Shown here: positions 1 through 7,245 of the stretch, piece by piece
Numbering within the stretch: the first letter of the stretch is position 1
Layout of the letters: each line of letters opens with the position of its first letter
Origin: Actinomycetota bacterium
GTDB taxonomy: Bacteria > Actinomycetota > Actinomycetes > Actinomycetales > Microbacteriaceae
NCBI GenBank assembly: GCA_009704705.1
Contig: WLDR01000033.1
Span: forward strand, 1-12,052
Reading direction: 5' to 3'
DNA: 12,052 nt
The notes under the pieces: generated by a model
The model's input: the letters and a program-made list of their open reading frames with translations, nothing else
What the model was told of the DNA's origin: nothing
Database searches by the model: none
Made by a program: the position numbers and the translations under genes

Positions 1-117
1 CCCATGAACGGCAACGGAGAGCGCCTCATTGTCTACGGAATTTTGACGTCGTGGCAACCGCTGGATGCCGGAGTTCCGAAGGAAATTACCGCGCTCGTCG
101 AGGAGGCACGTTCCTGA
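1..117 (+). CDS. C-terminal end of a class E sortase (5' truncated)
   Basis: Only the last 38 codons are in the window, in frame 1, ending at TGA 115-117. The fragment reads PMNGNGERLIVYGILTSW and ends ...VEEARS. This fits the region just after the TLxTC catalytic motif in class E sortases, where an ER-(L/M)-IVY strand is followed by an aromatic-Pro turn. The catalytic Cys and His lie upstream of the window. Class E sortases are membrane-anchored Cys transpeptidases that attach LPXTG-like proteins to peptidoglycan. In Actinobacteria they are often found next to pabA/trpG and the pknB cluster, which supports the call. The stop overlaps the next start by one base (TGATG), so the two are probably translationally coupled. 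The assignment rests on a short C-terminal piece and on context. Confidence 0.7.
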   Translation, partial: PMNGNGERLIVYGILTSWQPLDAGVPKEITALVEEARS

Positions 118-272
118 TGTATGCAGCATTGTGGCGAATCATCCCTGGGCCGCTGTGGCTCCGAATCATAATCGCGGCGGCGGCGACGGCTGCGGTCATC
201 ACACTCTTGATGGTCTTCGTCTTCCCTTGGATTGACGCCCTGATGACCTCGCAAAACAGCAGTGTCGGGTAG
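117..272 (+). CDS. Small single-pass membrane protein, 51 aa, function unknown
   Basis: The ATG at 117 shares its A with the sortase stop. The frame is open further upstream, but that part overlaps the sortase, so 117 is the natural start. The 51-residue product has a short N-terminal segment with a GPLWLR motif, one hydrophobic helix at about residues 17-40 (IIIAAAATAAVITLLMVFVF) and a short polar tail. By the positive-inside rule, the two Arg before the helix suggest the N-terminus is cytoplasmic. Small hydrophobic proteins of this look, with a PGPLWLR-like start, occur between sortase and pabA in other actinobacterial genomes. I recognise no functional family. The tight packing between sortase and pabA supports a real gene. 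Confidence 0.75.
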   Translation: MYAALWRIIPGPLWLRIIIAAAATAAVITLLMVFVFPWIDALMTSQNSSVG

Positions 273-275
273 CTC

Positions 276-911
276 GTGAAGCGCATCCTCGTCATAGACA
301 ACTACGACAGTTTCGTCTACACGATCAACGGTTATCTGCAGGAACTCGGAGCCGAAACCGTAGTCGTGCGAAATGACTCGATTTCTTCGAGCGAGTTGCA
401 GGGAGTCCTTGACGAGTTTGATGGGGTGCTTGTTTCTCCCGGCCCGGGAACCCCGGGTTCGGCCGGCATCTCGATTGAGGCGGTCCGGCTTGCTGCCGAG
501 ACCAACAAACCACTTTTGGGAGTATGCCTTGGGCATCAAGCGATTGCGGAGGCGTTCGGCGCAACCGTCACCAACGCCGAAGAGCTCATGCACGGAAAGA
601 CCTCACGCATTACCCACGACGGATCTGAGTTCTACGACAACGTGCCCGAGACTTTTGTCGCAACGCGATATCACTCGCTGGCCGTCGTGTCGTCAACCGT
701 CCCTGACGAACTTCTCGTCACGAGCTCTACCGAAGGCGGGGTCATCATGGGCCTGCGACATCGGAATCACCCCATTTTCGGTGTGCAGTTTCATCCAGAA
801 TCGGTGATGACCGAGGGGGGCTATTCGATGTTTGGCAACTGGCTCGAAAGCCTGGGGCTCACGGGGGCCGCCGAGCTGGCCAAGTCGAAGTCACCGCTGA
901 TCTCCAACTAG
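276..911 (+). CDS. pabA: Aminodeoxychorismate/anthranilate synthase component II (glutamine amidotransferase)
   Basis: The 211-aa product is a class I glutamine amidotransferase domain over its whole length. It releases ammonia from glutamine for the chorismate-using partner (PabB or TrpE), making aminodeoxychorismate for folate or anthranilate for tryptophan. The start MKRILVIDNYDSFVYTI is typical of the TrpG/PabA family. The oxyanion region is SPGPGTPGSAG (residues 54-64), the nucleophile is Cys84 in LLGVCLGHQAI, and the triad is completed by His173 and Glu175 in QFHPES. The GTG start lies 3 bases after the previous stop. No trp leader or attenuator is visible, and no other trp or pab gene is nearby. 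This gene flanks the pknB cluster in mycobacteria too (annotated trpG there). Which pathway it serves cannot be told from sequence; an amphibolic role is common. Confidence 0.93.
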   Translation: MKRILVIDNYDSFVYTINGYLQELGAETVVVRNDSISSSELQGVLDEFDGVLVSPGPGTPGSAGISIEAVRLAAETNKPLLGVCLGHQAIAEAFGATVTNAEELMHGKTSRITHDGSEFYDNVPETFVATRYHSLAVVSSTVPDELLVTSSTEGGVIMGLRHRNHPIFGVQFHPESVMTEGGYSMFGNWLESLGLTGAAELAKSKSPLISN

Positions 912-934
912 CGCGGTCAGTAGCGCGAGGTCGT

Positions 935-2704
935 TTATCCCGCGCAGTAATAGAGCGTGACGGAGGTTCCGAGGGGAGCCTCGCCAAGAACACTCTGAGC
1001 TCCGACACCGAGTGACGCATCACTCTTGCAGGAACGATCCCCTGTGGTGATGACGGGAATCATGTACGTCGGAGACGTGAGCTTAGCTGTGGCGTCTTTC
1101 AGGCTCATTCCACGAACATCCGGAACATTCACTTTGCCGTTGGCAACCACAAAGTTGACTGTCGCCCCCTCTTTCACCGACGTGCCAGCAACGGGGTCGG
1201 TCGAGATGATGGTGCCCGCGGGGTAGGCGCCGTGATACGTCTCGGTCAGCGAACCAGACACCAGCTTTAGCGAGGTGAGTTGCGTCTGACCATCCGCCAA
1301 AGTCATGCCCGAAACATTCGGAACAGGGACTTCCTTGACGCCGAGTGAAACATAGATGGTGACGATCTGCCCGGGTTCTAGCTTGAGCCCAACCCCCGGG
1401 TCTGTTCGGATAACCTTGTCCTTTTCAACCGTCGCGCTGTACTCCTCTGCGCGCACTGGCTCGAGTTCAGCTGTTCGAAGCTTGGTGGCCGCCTGCTCGA
1501 AGGTGAGGCTGGCAACCTTGGGTACCACTACGGACGCGGGCGCAAAAATCGTCGTTGGAGCGAGGTTGACCACCCACAACGCAACGAGCGCGAGCACCGA
1601 CGCCGTGACCAGAGCAATCGCGATACCACCGACGACACGACGACGCTGCGGCGTGTTTCTCGCTCCCAGTCCGGACATCTCTTCAACCGACCACGATTCC
1701 CCGCCCGAATACGTCGCCCTCGGCGCGAACATGGCATCAAAGTCATCATTGGCCGGATGTGCTGAGGCAGGAGACAGTACTGGTTCCGGGCTCATGGGAG
1801 CGACGGGTAATTCGGCATCGATGGTTGCCTGCTCCATAGACGACCCGGTCACGTCGGCAAACGCAGATTCGATGTCGTCGGCAAACGCAGCCGCACTCGT
1901 GAACCGGTCGGCGGGGCTCTTGGACAAAGCGCGCTCCACCACCATGTCGACGCGAACAGGAACCTTTGGATTCAACGAACTCGGAGACGGCGCTTCATCA
2001 TCAAGGTGCGCGCGCGCCACGTCGACCGGCGTCGCGGCCGTGAACGGGACTCGGCCGGTCAACATTTCATACAAGACCACCCCGAGCGAATAAATGTCTG
2101 AGCGTTCGTCGCCCTGACTGCCGTTCGCTTGCTCGGGAGAGAAATAGGCGGGAGTGCCGAGGATACTGAGGGCCTGTGTTTGCGTGGCCGCACTGTCGCT
2201 TAGCGAAAAGGCGATCCCAAAATCGAGGATTTTTACCGAGCCATCTTTGGTAATCATGATGTTCGACGGCGTTAGGTCACGATGGATGATGTGCTTCTTG
2301 TGTGCGAATGCGACGGCATCCGCTGTTTCTTTGGCAATGCGCAGGGCCTCGGCCACCTTCAGCGGCCCCTTCGCGATCACTTTGGTGAGCTCGATGCCTT
2401 GGACAAACTCCATAACGATGTACGCGTGTGTCACAGACGTACCGCGCGCGTCGGTCACCGTGTCTTCGCCGGCATCAAAAATACGTACGATGCCAGGATG
2501 CGCTAACTCAGAAGCCGCGGTCGCCTCGCGCTTGAGACGATTTCGAAACTCTGCGTCTTTGGCGAGATCAGAGTTGAGGATCTTGATGGAGACTGTTCGA
2601 TCCAGGCGGGAGTCTTTGGCGCGATAGACATCTGCCGTGCCACCTTGTCCAATTCGGCGTTCAAGAGTGTAGCGACCAGAAATAGTTGCGCCAACGAGCG
2701 TCAC
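935..2704 (-). CDS. pknB: Membrane Ser/Thr protein kinase PknB with three PASTA domains
   Basis: The 589-aa protein has an N-terminal cytoplasmic Hanks-type kinase domain (about residues 11-282), a juxtamembrane linker (about 288-356), one transmembrane helix (about 357-381) and three extracellular PASTA repeats (about 391-456, 457-523 and 524-589). Kinase motifs seen are the Gly-rich loop GQGGTADVY (19-27), the ATP-binding Lys41, HRD (141-143), DFG (161-163) and SPEQ (189-192). Thr174 and Thr176 in the activation loop match the autophosphorylated pair of mycobacterial PknB. Two things are odd: the catalytic loop reads HRDLTPSN, so the usual Lys (HRDxKPxN) is Thr145; and the last PASTA repeat is atypical and has Cys559 and Cys587. 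Mycobacterial PknB has four PASTA units. PASTA domains of this family bind muropeptides or lipid II, and the kinase phosphorylates wall-synthesis and division proteins. The GTG start has a good Shine-Dalgarno. It is the last gene of the cluster and converges on pabA. Confidence 0.95.
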   Translation of the reverse strand: MTLVGATISGRYTLERRIGQGGTADVYRAKDSRLDRTVSIKILNSDLAKDAEFRNRLKREATAASELAHPGIVRIFDAGEDTVTDARGTSVTHAYIVMEFVQGIELTKVIAKGPLKVAEALRIAKETADAVAFAHKKHIIHRDLTPSNIMITKDGSVKILDFGIAFSLSDSAATQTQALSILGTPAYFSPEQANGSQGDERSDIYSLGVVLYEMLTGRVPFTAATPVDVARAHLDDEAPSPSSLNPKVPVRVDMVVERALSKSPADRFTSAAAFADDIESAFADVTGSSMEQATIDAELPVAPMSPEPVLSPASAHPANDDFDAMFAPRATYSGGESWSVEEMSGLGARNTPQRRRVVGGIAIALVTASVLALVALWVVNLAPTTIFAPASVVVPKVASLTFEQAATKLRTAELEPVRAEEYSATVEKDKVIRTDPGVGLKLEPGQIVTIYVSLGVKEVPVPNVSGMTLADGQTQLTSLKLVSGSLTETYHGAYPAGTIISTDPVAGTSVKEGATVNFVVANGKVNVPDVRGMSLKDATAKLTSPTYMIPVITTGDRSCKSDASLGVGAQSVLGEAPLGTSVTLYYCAG

Positions 2705-2710
2705 GGCAAA

Positions 2711-2715
2711 CCTCC
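2711..2715 (-). promoter_or_regulatory. Strong Shine-Dalgarno site of pknB
   Basis: Read on the minus strand this is GGAGG followed by six bases and the GTG start at 2704-2702. It fixes the pknB start. It is one of the clearest ribosome binding sites in the cluster, which fits with pknB being the only downstream gene not overlapped with or abutting its neighbour. Confidence 0.7.
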
Positions 2716-2743
2716 ATTCCCAAACCTATTGGCAAATGATGGA

Positions 2744-4411
2744 CTAGTCGATGTTGATCGTGAGCGCGCCGCCGACACCCGACGGCAATTCGCCACACAG
2801 CACCTGCATGGTGATGTTCGCCGACGTTCCGGGCGCATTTGGCGCGTTCAGTAGCGAATAGCTCGTCTCGCCCGAGCCAACGGTGATCGGCGCTCCCCAG
2901 GGAATGTTAATCGTGTAGTTGACTAACGGCGAGCCCGACGGGCACTGGTTGTAGACCGACCATGCAATCGCGAAGGGGTCTCCGGCAACGACGGCGTTCC
3001 CGGCAAACTCATGAGACAACGAGGGTGCTGCGGGCGGCGGAATCGTCGGTGTCGGGCCGTAGTAAAGCACGGTGATGAGTTCGCCGATTTTCAGGTTACC
3101 CGTGGGGTTGAGGTCGTACACCTTGCCCACGAGGCCGGCGTTCGGTGCTGCCTTCTCTTCCTTGAGGTTCACTCCCATGCCCAAAGCTTGCAACGCAGAG
3201 GAGGCTTCTTCTGCCGTCTTTCCGACGTACGCAGCTTTGTCGACCTTGACGAGCGTCGGTGTTGGGGTTGGCGCTCCCGAGGAGCGCGTCGGTGTGGCCG
3301 TTGATGAAGTACGTGTGGTGGTCGATGTCATCGACGACGAGGAGCCGCCGCCTCCGCCAGACACCAGCGCAACGATTGAGCTGCCGAGAACGAGAACGAG
3401 AACTGCTACCAGAGCGACAAGCGGCCACGTCCACGCGGACCGCTTTGACTTGCGCTCTTCGCTGGGTGTTGTCGACGGAATGTTCAATACCGTGGTGGCG
3501 CCCGGCTCCGCGGCGCGGGGCAAAACCATCGTTGCGTCTACCGCGGGCAGTCCGGCGGAAATCGCCGGAACAGCCGCGGCGGCCGACTGAACGTCACCAC
3601 GACGAAGCGCCTGGGCCGCGCGTGCAAGATTCGCCGCCGAATCAGGTCGATCGCTTGGCTTCTTGGCAATGGAGCTCATGACCAGGTTGCGAACGGGTTC
3701 CGCGATGGTTTCGGGGAGCGGTGGCGGCGCATCATTAATCTGAGCCATGGCGATGGCGACCTGTGACTCGCCGGTAAAGGGCCGCTTTCCTGCCAGTGCC
3801 TCATACGCCACGATGCCCAGGGAGTAAATGTCTGTCGATGGCGAGGCGGGATGACCACTCGCTTGTTCGGGCGAGAGGTACTGAACCGTTCCCATAACCT
3901 GACCGGTGGCCGTCAGTGGAACCTGGTCAGCAATTCGGGCGATGCCAAAGTCAGTGATCTTGACGCGATTCTCCGGCGTGATAAGCAAATTGCCCGGCTT
4001 GATGTCCCGGTGGACAAGACCAGCGGCGTGTGCGGCCTGCAACGCGACAGAAGTTTGGGCGACGATATCGAGAACCCGGTCGATCGGAAGCGTGCGTTCG
4101 CGTTCGAGCACAGACGACAGGGGCTCACCCGGAACGAGTTCCATGACGAGGTAGGCGCTCCCGTCCTCCTCGCCGTAGTCGTACACATTTGCAATGCCCT
4201 CGTGATTGACCAAGGCGGCGTGACGGGCTTCGGCACGGAATCGCTCCAGAAAGCCCGGATCGCCAAGATACTCATCCTTCAAGATCTTGATGGCAACTTG
4301 GCGCCCAATGACGGTGTCCGTGGCTTGCCAAACTTCGCCCATGCCGCCGACGGCAATGCGGGAATCCAGGGCGTATCGCCCACCGAAGTTCATGCCCGCT
4401 GAAGGCCTCAT
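2744..4411 (-). CDS. pknA: Membrane Ser/Thr protein kinase PknA with a PASTA and Ig-like ectodomain
   Basis: The 555-aa protein has a kinase domain at about residues 13-270 with Lys42, a canonical catalytic loop HRDIKPGN (134-141), DFG (154-156) and SPEQ (180-183). Thr167 and Thr169 are the likely activation-loop sites. A linker with two Thr-Val-Leu or Thr-Met-Val-Leu spots (about 293-309) precedes the transmembrane helix (about 327-350). Outside lie a Gly/Ser/Thr/Pro-rich stalk (351-387), one PASTA-like domain (388-452, ending LITVLYYGP) and a C-terminal beta-rich, Ig-like segment (about 463-555) with Cys490 and Cys539. Mycobacterial PknA (431 aa) has no PASTA, so this ectodomain is notable. 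The role expected from the family is control of cell shape, division and wall synthesis, partly together with PknB. The ATG overlaps the pbpA stop by four bases (ATGA); Met7 is a possible alternative start. Confidence 0.93.
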   Translation of the reverse strand: MRPSAGMNFGGRYALDSRIAVGGMGEVWQATDTVIGRQVAIKILKDEYLGDPGFLERFRAEARHAALVNHEGIANVYDYGEEDGSAYLVMELVPGEPLSSVLERERTLPIDRVLDIVAQTSVALQAAHAAGLVHRDIKPGNLLITPENRVKITDFGIARIADQVPLTATGQVMGTVQYLSPEQASGHPASPSTDIYSLGIVAYEALAGKRPFTGESQVAIAMAQINDAPPPLPETIAEPVRNLVMSSIAKKPSDRPDSAANLARAAQALRRGDVQSAAAAVPAISAGLPAVDATMVLPRAAEPGATTVLNIPSTTPSEERKSKRSAWTWPLVALVAVLVLVLGSSIVALVSGGGGGSSSSMTSTTTRTSSTATPTRSSGAPTPTPTLVKVDKAAYVGKTAEEASSALQALGMGVNLKEEKAAPNAGLVGKVYDLNPTGNLKIGELITVLYYGPTPTIPPPAAPSLSHEFAGNAVVAGDPFAIAWSVYNQCPSGSPLVNYTINIPWGAPITVGSGETSYSLLNAPNAPGTSANITMQVLCGELPSGVGGALTINID

Positions 4412-5868
4412 TGAAAAAGCACCGCCTCAAGAACGTTTCGCGCTATCGGAGCCGCGATCAAGTTTCCGTAACCACGCTGACCCAGACCTCCACCGTCTTC
4501 TACGAGGACGGTGATTGCGTAACGTGGAGCTTCCGCAGGAGCAAATCCGGTGAACCACAACGTGTACGGCTCGCCTTCACCGTTCTCTGCGGTTCCCGTC
4601 TTGCCCGCGACGGTCACTCCGTCAATCTTGGCATTAGTTGCTGCGCCGTTGCTGACACCATCAACCATGATTGCTGAAATCGCCGCGGCTGTTTCGGCGC
4701 TCATTGCCCGGCCGTATTCGATGGGCGTTGGGGCGGAGAGAGATTGACCATCACTTGCGACAACGGAATCAATCATGTTTGGGTACATCACCACCCCGCC
4801 GTTGGCGATTGCTGCCGATACGAGCGCCATTTGAAGGGGTGTCGCCCGCACATCAAATTGTCCGAATGCGGCCAACGCTGTTTGGGCATCATCCATCACG
4901 GGTGGAAAGTAGCTTGCCTCGACGGTTAGTGGAATCTCGAATCCACTGTTGAACCCAAACTTCTTGGCTTGATCCAGGAGGGCCTTTCTGCCGAGTTGTA
5001 CACCAAGCTCTGCAAAGGGGATGTTGCAACTCACGCGCAACGCTTCCCGCAGCGTGACCGTCTCGCCCGGGCCGCACGTTTTGCCATCGCTGTTGCGCAC
5101 GAGATTGTCGGATCCCGGAAGGGCGAACTCGATTGGGTTCGGCAGCTCGCTCTCGGGTGTCCATTTTCCAGATTCGAGCGCTGCGGCGAGAACGACGAGC
5201 TTGAAAGTAGAACCCGGCGGGTTGAGGTCTCCCGCAATGCTGCGGTTAATGAGCGGGTCGCCCGCATCACCCAGCAGGGCTTCGTATGTATCGATGACCT
5301 GATCTGTGTCATGCGAGGCGAGTGGCTGCGGGTCGAAAGACGGAGTGGAGACCATTCCCAAGACTCGTCCGGTCGATGGCTCGGTGACGATAACAGCTCC
5401 GGCGTAACCAGATTCGGCGAGGGCGTCGTATGCGGCTTGTTGAATCACGGGATCCAAGCTGAGATTTACGTTCGCTCCGCGAACGGTTTCTCCCGTGAAA
5501 AGGCTTCGGAGTTGCTGAAGAAACTGGGAGCCCGACGTGCCGCTCAAGTAGTTGTTCATGGCGGCTTCGATGCCCGACAGGCCCTGGTTGAGCGTGAAGT
5601 AGCCGGTAACGGGAGCCCACACGAGAGGGTTTCGGTAGACACGCTGAAACCGGTAATCGTCATCGCTCGGGACTGATTCAGCGATGACGGAACCGGCCGC
5701 GATGATGCTTCCTCGCTCGGCCCGGTATGAGTCAAAAAGCGTGCGGGTGTTGCGCCCGTCGGCATACAGCGATTCCGCGGCCGCAACTTGAATTACCGAA
5801 GACGAGATGAAGAGAGTCAGGAACATGGCCAAAGCCACCGCGGCGATGCGCCTCATTTCGCGGACCAC
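4408..5868 (-). CDS. pbpA: Class B penicillin-binding protein PbpA (peptidoglycan transpeptidase)
   Basis: The 486-aa protein has a signal-anchor helix at about residues 9-30, an N-terminal non-catalytic part (about 31-150) and a transpeptidase domain (about 155-486). The active-site motifs are complete: SxxK at Ser220-Lys223 (GSTFK), SxN at 280-282 (SCN) and KTG at 423-425 (KTGTAE). It cross-links peptidoglycan stem peptides outside the membrane and works with the SEDS protein encoded directly upstream. Length agrees with mycobacterial PbpA (491 aa). The chosen GTG follows the rodA TAG with no base between. The product start MVREMRR aligns with the M-N-R/K-E/Q-L-R-R start usual for this family, and a GGTGGTGG stretch just upstream can serve as a weak ribosome site. 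ATG at codon 5 is the alternative. The 3' end overlaps pknA by four bases. Confidence 0.95.
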   Translation of the reverse strand: MVREMRRIAAVALAMFLTLFISSSVIQVAAAESLYADGRNTRTLFDSYRAERGSIIAAGSVIAESVPSDDDYRFQRVYRNPLVWAPVTGYFTLNQGLSGIEAAMNNYLSGTSGSQFLQQLRSLFTGETVRGANVNLSLDPVIQQAAYDALAESGYAGAVIVTEPSTGRVLGMVSTPSFDPQPLASHDTDQVIDTYEALLGDAGDPLINRSIAGDLNPPGSTFKLVVLAAALESGKWTPESELPNPIEFALPGSDNLVRNSDGKTCGPGETVTLREALRVSCNIPFAELGVQLGRKALLDQAKKFGFNSGFEIPLTVEASYFPPVMDDAQTALAAFGQFDVRATPLQMALVSAAIANGGVVMYPNMIDSVVASDGQSLSAPTPIEYGRAMSAETAAAISAIMVDGVSNGAATNAKIDGVTVAGKTGTAENGEGEPYTLWFTGFAPAEAPRYAITVLVEDGGGLGQRGYGNLIAAPIARNVLEAVLFQ

Positions 5869-7245
5869 CTATGCCACCACCAAACGAGTGCGGCTTCGAG
5901 CGGCGTCAGATAGACGCAGAAGCAGCGCGATGATGATCCAGTTCGCAACGAGCGAGCTGCCGCCGGCCGCCAGAAACGGCGTGGTGAGACCGGTGAGAGG
6001 AATAACCCGCGTCACGCCGCCAATGACGATGAAGCACTGAAGCGCAATCACAAACGCGAGCCCTGTTGCGAGCAACTTGCTGAATTCATCCGATGCAATG
6101 TAGCCAATGCGCAGTCCGCGAGTGGTGAGAATCATGTAGAGGCACAGAATCGCAAAGAGGCCGGCAAGCCCGAGCTCCTCGCCCAGGCTTGCAACGATGT
6201 AGTCACTTTGCGATACGGGCGTGATGTACGGAAGACCCTGGCCCAGCCCCGTTCCAATGACGCCACCATGAGCGAGCCCGAAGAGCCCTTGAACGAGTTG
6301 GTAGGAGCCACCGATTTCGTTGTAGCGGTCCTCGTTGAATGCGTCGTACCAGTTCGCGAATCTGTCATTGACATAACCCAAAACGAAGTTGGCGGCAACG
6401 GCTCCGGCGACGAACAGCCCAACCCCGAGCCCAACCCAGCTCGCTCGTCCCGTGGCCGCATACAGCATCACAAGGAAGAGCCCGAAGTAAAGAAGACCAG
6501 TGCCGAGGTCGCGCTGAAAAACGATGACCGACATCGAGAGCACCCACACGGCAACAATCGGACCGAGATCTCGCCCGCGAGGAAGACGCATGCCGAACAC
6601 CTGGCGACCAACCATCGAGAGGGATTCCCGGTGCTGGACGAGGTATCCCGCGAAGAAGATGGCGAGCGCGATTTTGGCAACCTCACCGGGTTGAAAGGTG
6701 AGCCCGGCAATCTGAATCCACACGCGGGCACCGTTCACTTCGATGCCGATTCCCGGGAGCATCGGCAGTAGCAACAAGACCACGGCGACTAAGCCCGATG
6801 TATATGTGTAGCGCTGAAGAACTCGGTGCTGTCGAACAAGCAGAATGGCGACAGTGCTCACCACGAGCGCAAGCGCTGTCCACGCACACTGCTTGACGCT
6901 GAGAGCGTCCCACCCCTCGACCTTGTTGGCCAGGTCGATTCGGTAAATCTCCACGATGCCCAGCCCGTTCAGTAGCGCCGCGACAGGAACCATGATGGCG
7001 TCTGCTTGGGGAGCCGTGAAACGTAACACAACGTGAAACACCACGATCAAGCTCATGACACCCATGACCAGCGTCAGCATTCCCGGCTCTAGTTGACCCA
7101 ACACCGCAAACTGCACAATCGCGAGCGCCGCGAGAGTGATGGTCAGCGCAAAGAGCAAGAGCCCGAGCTCTCGGTTGCGCAGAACATGCTGTCCAGAGGG
7201 GCGTTTGAGTCGACCCATCTTGCGGACGGGACTCATCGTCGTCAT
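5869..7245 (-). CDS. rodA: SEDS-family peptidoglycan glycosyltransferase (RodA/FtsW type)
   Basis: With the start at 7245 the product is 458 aa with about ten hydrophobic helices and a basic N-terminal tail. Family signatures are NGARVWIQIAG followed by QPGEVAKIAL (about residues 171-194), the loop QSDYIVASLGEELG (346-359), which contains the Asp expected to be catalytic, and VIPLTGLTTPFLAAGGSS (about 414-431). SEDS proteins polymerise lipid II into glycan strands and pair with a class B PBP, here PbpA. The ATG at 7245 overlaps the pstP stop in an ATGA and has GGCGGA six bases upstream. A GTG six codons earlier (7263) would lengthen the overlap and is less likely. I call it RodA rather than FtsW from its position beside pbpA and pknA. 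Confidence 0.93.
   Translation of the reverse strand: MTTMSPVRKMGRLKRPSGQHVLRNRELGLLLFALTITLAALAIVQFAVLGQLEPGMLTLVMGVMSLIVVFHVVLRFTAPQADAIMVPVAALLNGLGIVEIYRIDLANKVEGWDALSVKQCAWTALALVVSTVAILLVRQHRVLQRYTYTSGLVAVVLLLLPMLPGIGIEVNGARVWIQIAGLTFQPGEVAKIALAIFFAGYLVQHRESLSMVGRQVFGMRLPRGRDLGPIVAVWVLSMSVIVFQRDLGTGLLYFGLFLVMLYAATGRASWVGLGVGLFVAGAVAANFVLGYVNDRFANWYDAFNEDRYNEIGGSYQLVQGLFGLAHGGVIGTGLGQGLPYITPVSQSDYIVASLGEELGLAGLFAILCLYMILTTRGLRIGYIASDEFSKLLATGLAFVIALQCFIVIGGVTRVIPLTGLTTPFLAAGGSSLVANWIIIALLLRLSDAARSRTRLVVA

Noticed and set aside
33..593. Open frame of 186 codons on the minus strand over the sortase end, the small membrane gene and pabA
   Set aside because: It runs antisense to pabA and has a charged low-complexity end; pabA has complete catalytic motifs.
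911..945. Inverted repeat GCGCGG/CCGCGC between the convergent pabA and pknB ends as a bidirectional terminator
   Set aside because: Only six base pairs, with a 23-base loop and no T-tract on either strand; chance in G+C-rich DNA is likely.
1356..2093. Open frame of 245 codons on the plus strand inside pknB
   Set aside because: It is a shadow of the pknB frame, made possible by G+C-rich codon use. It has Ser/Ala/Thr-rich low-complexity content and no domain, and pknB has full motif support.
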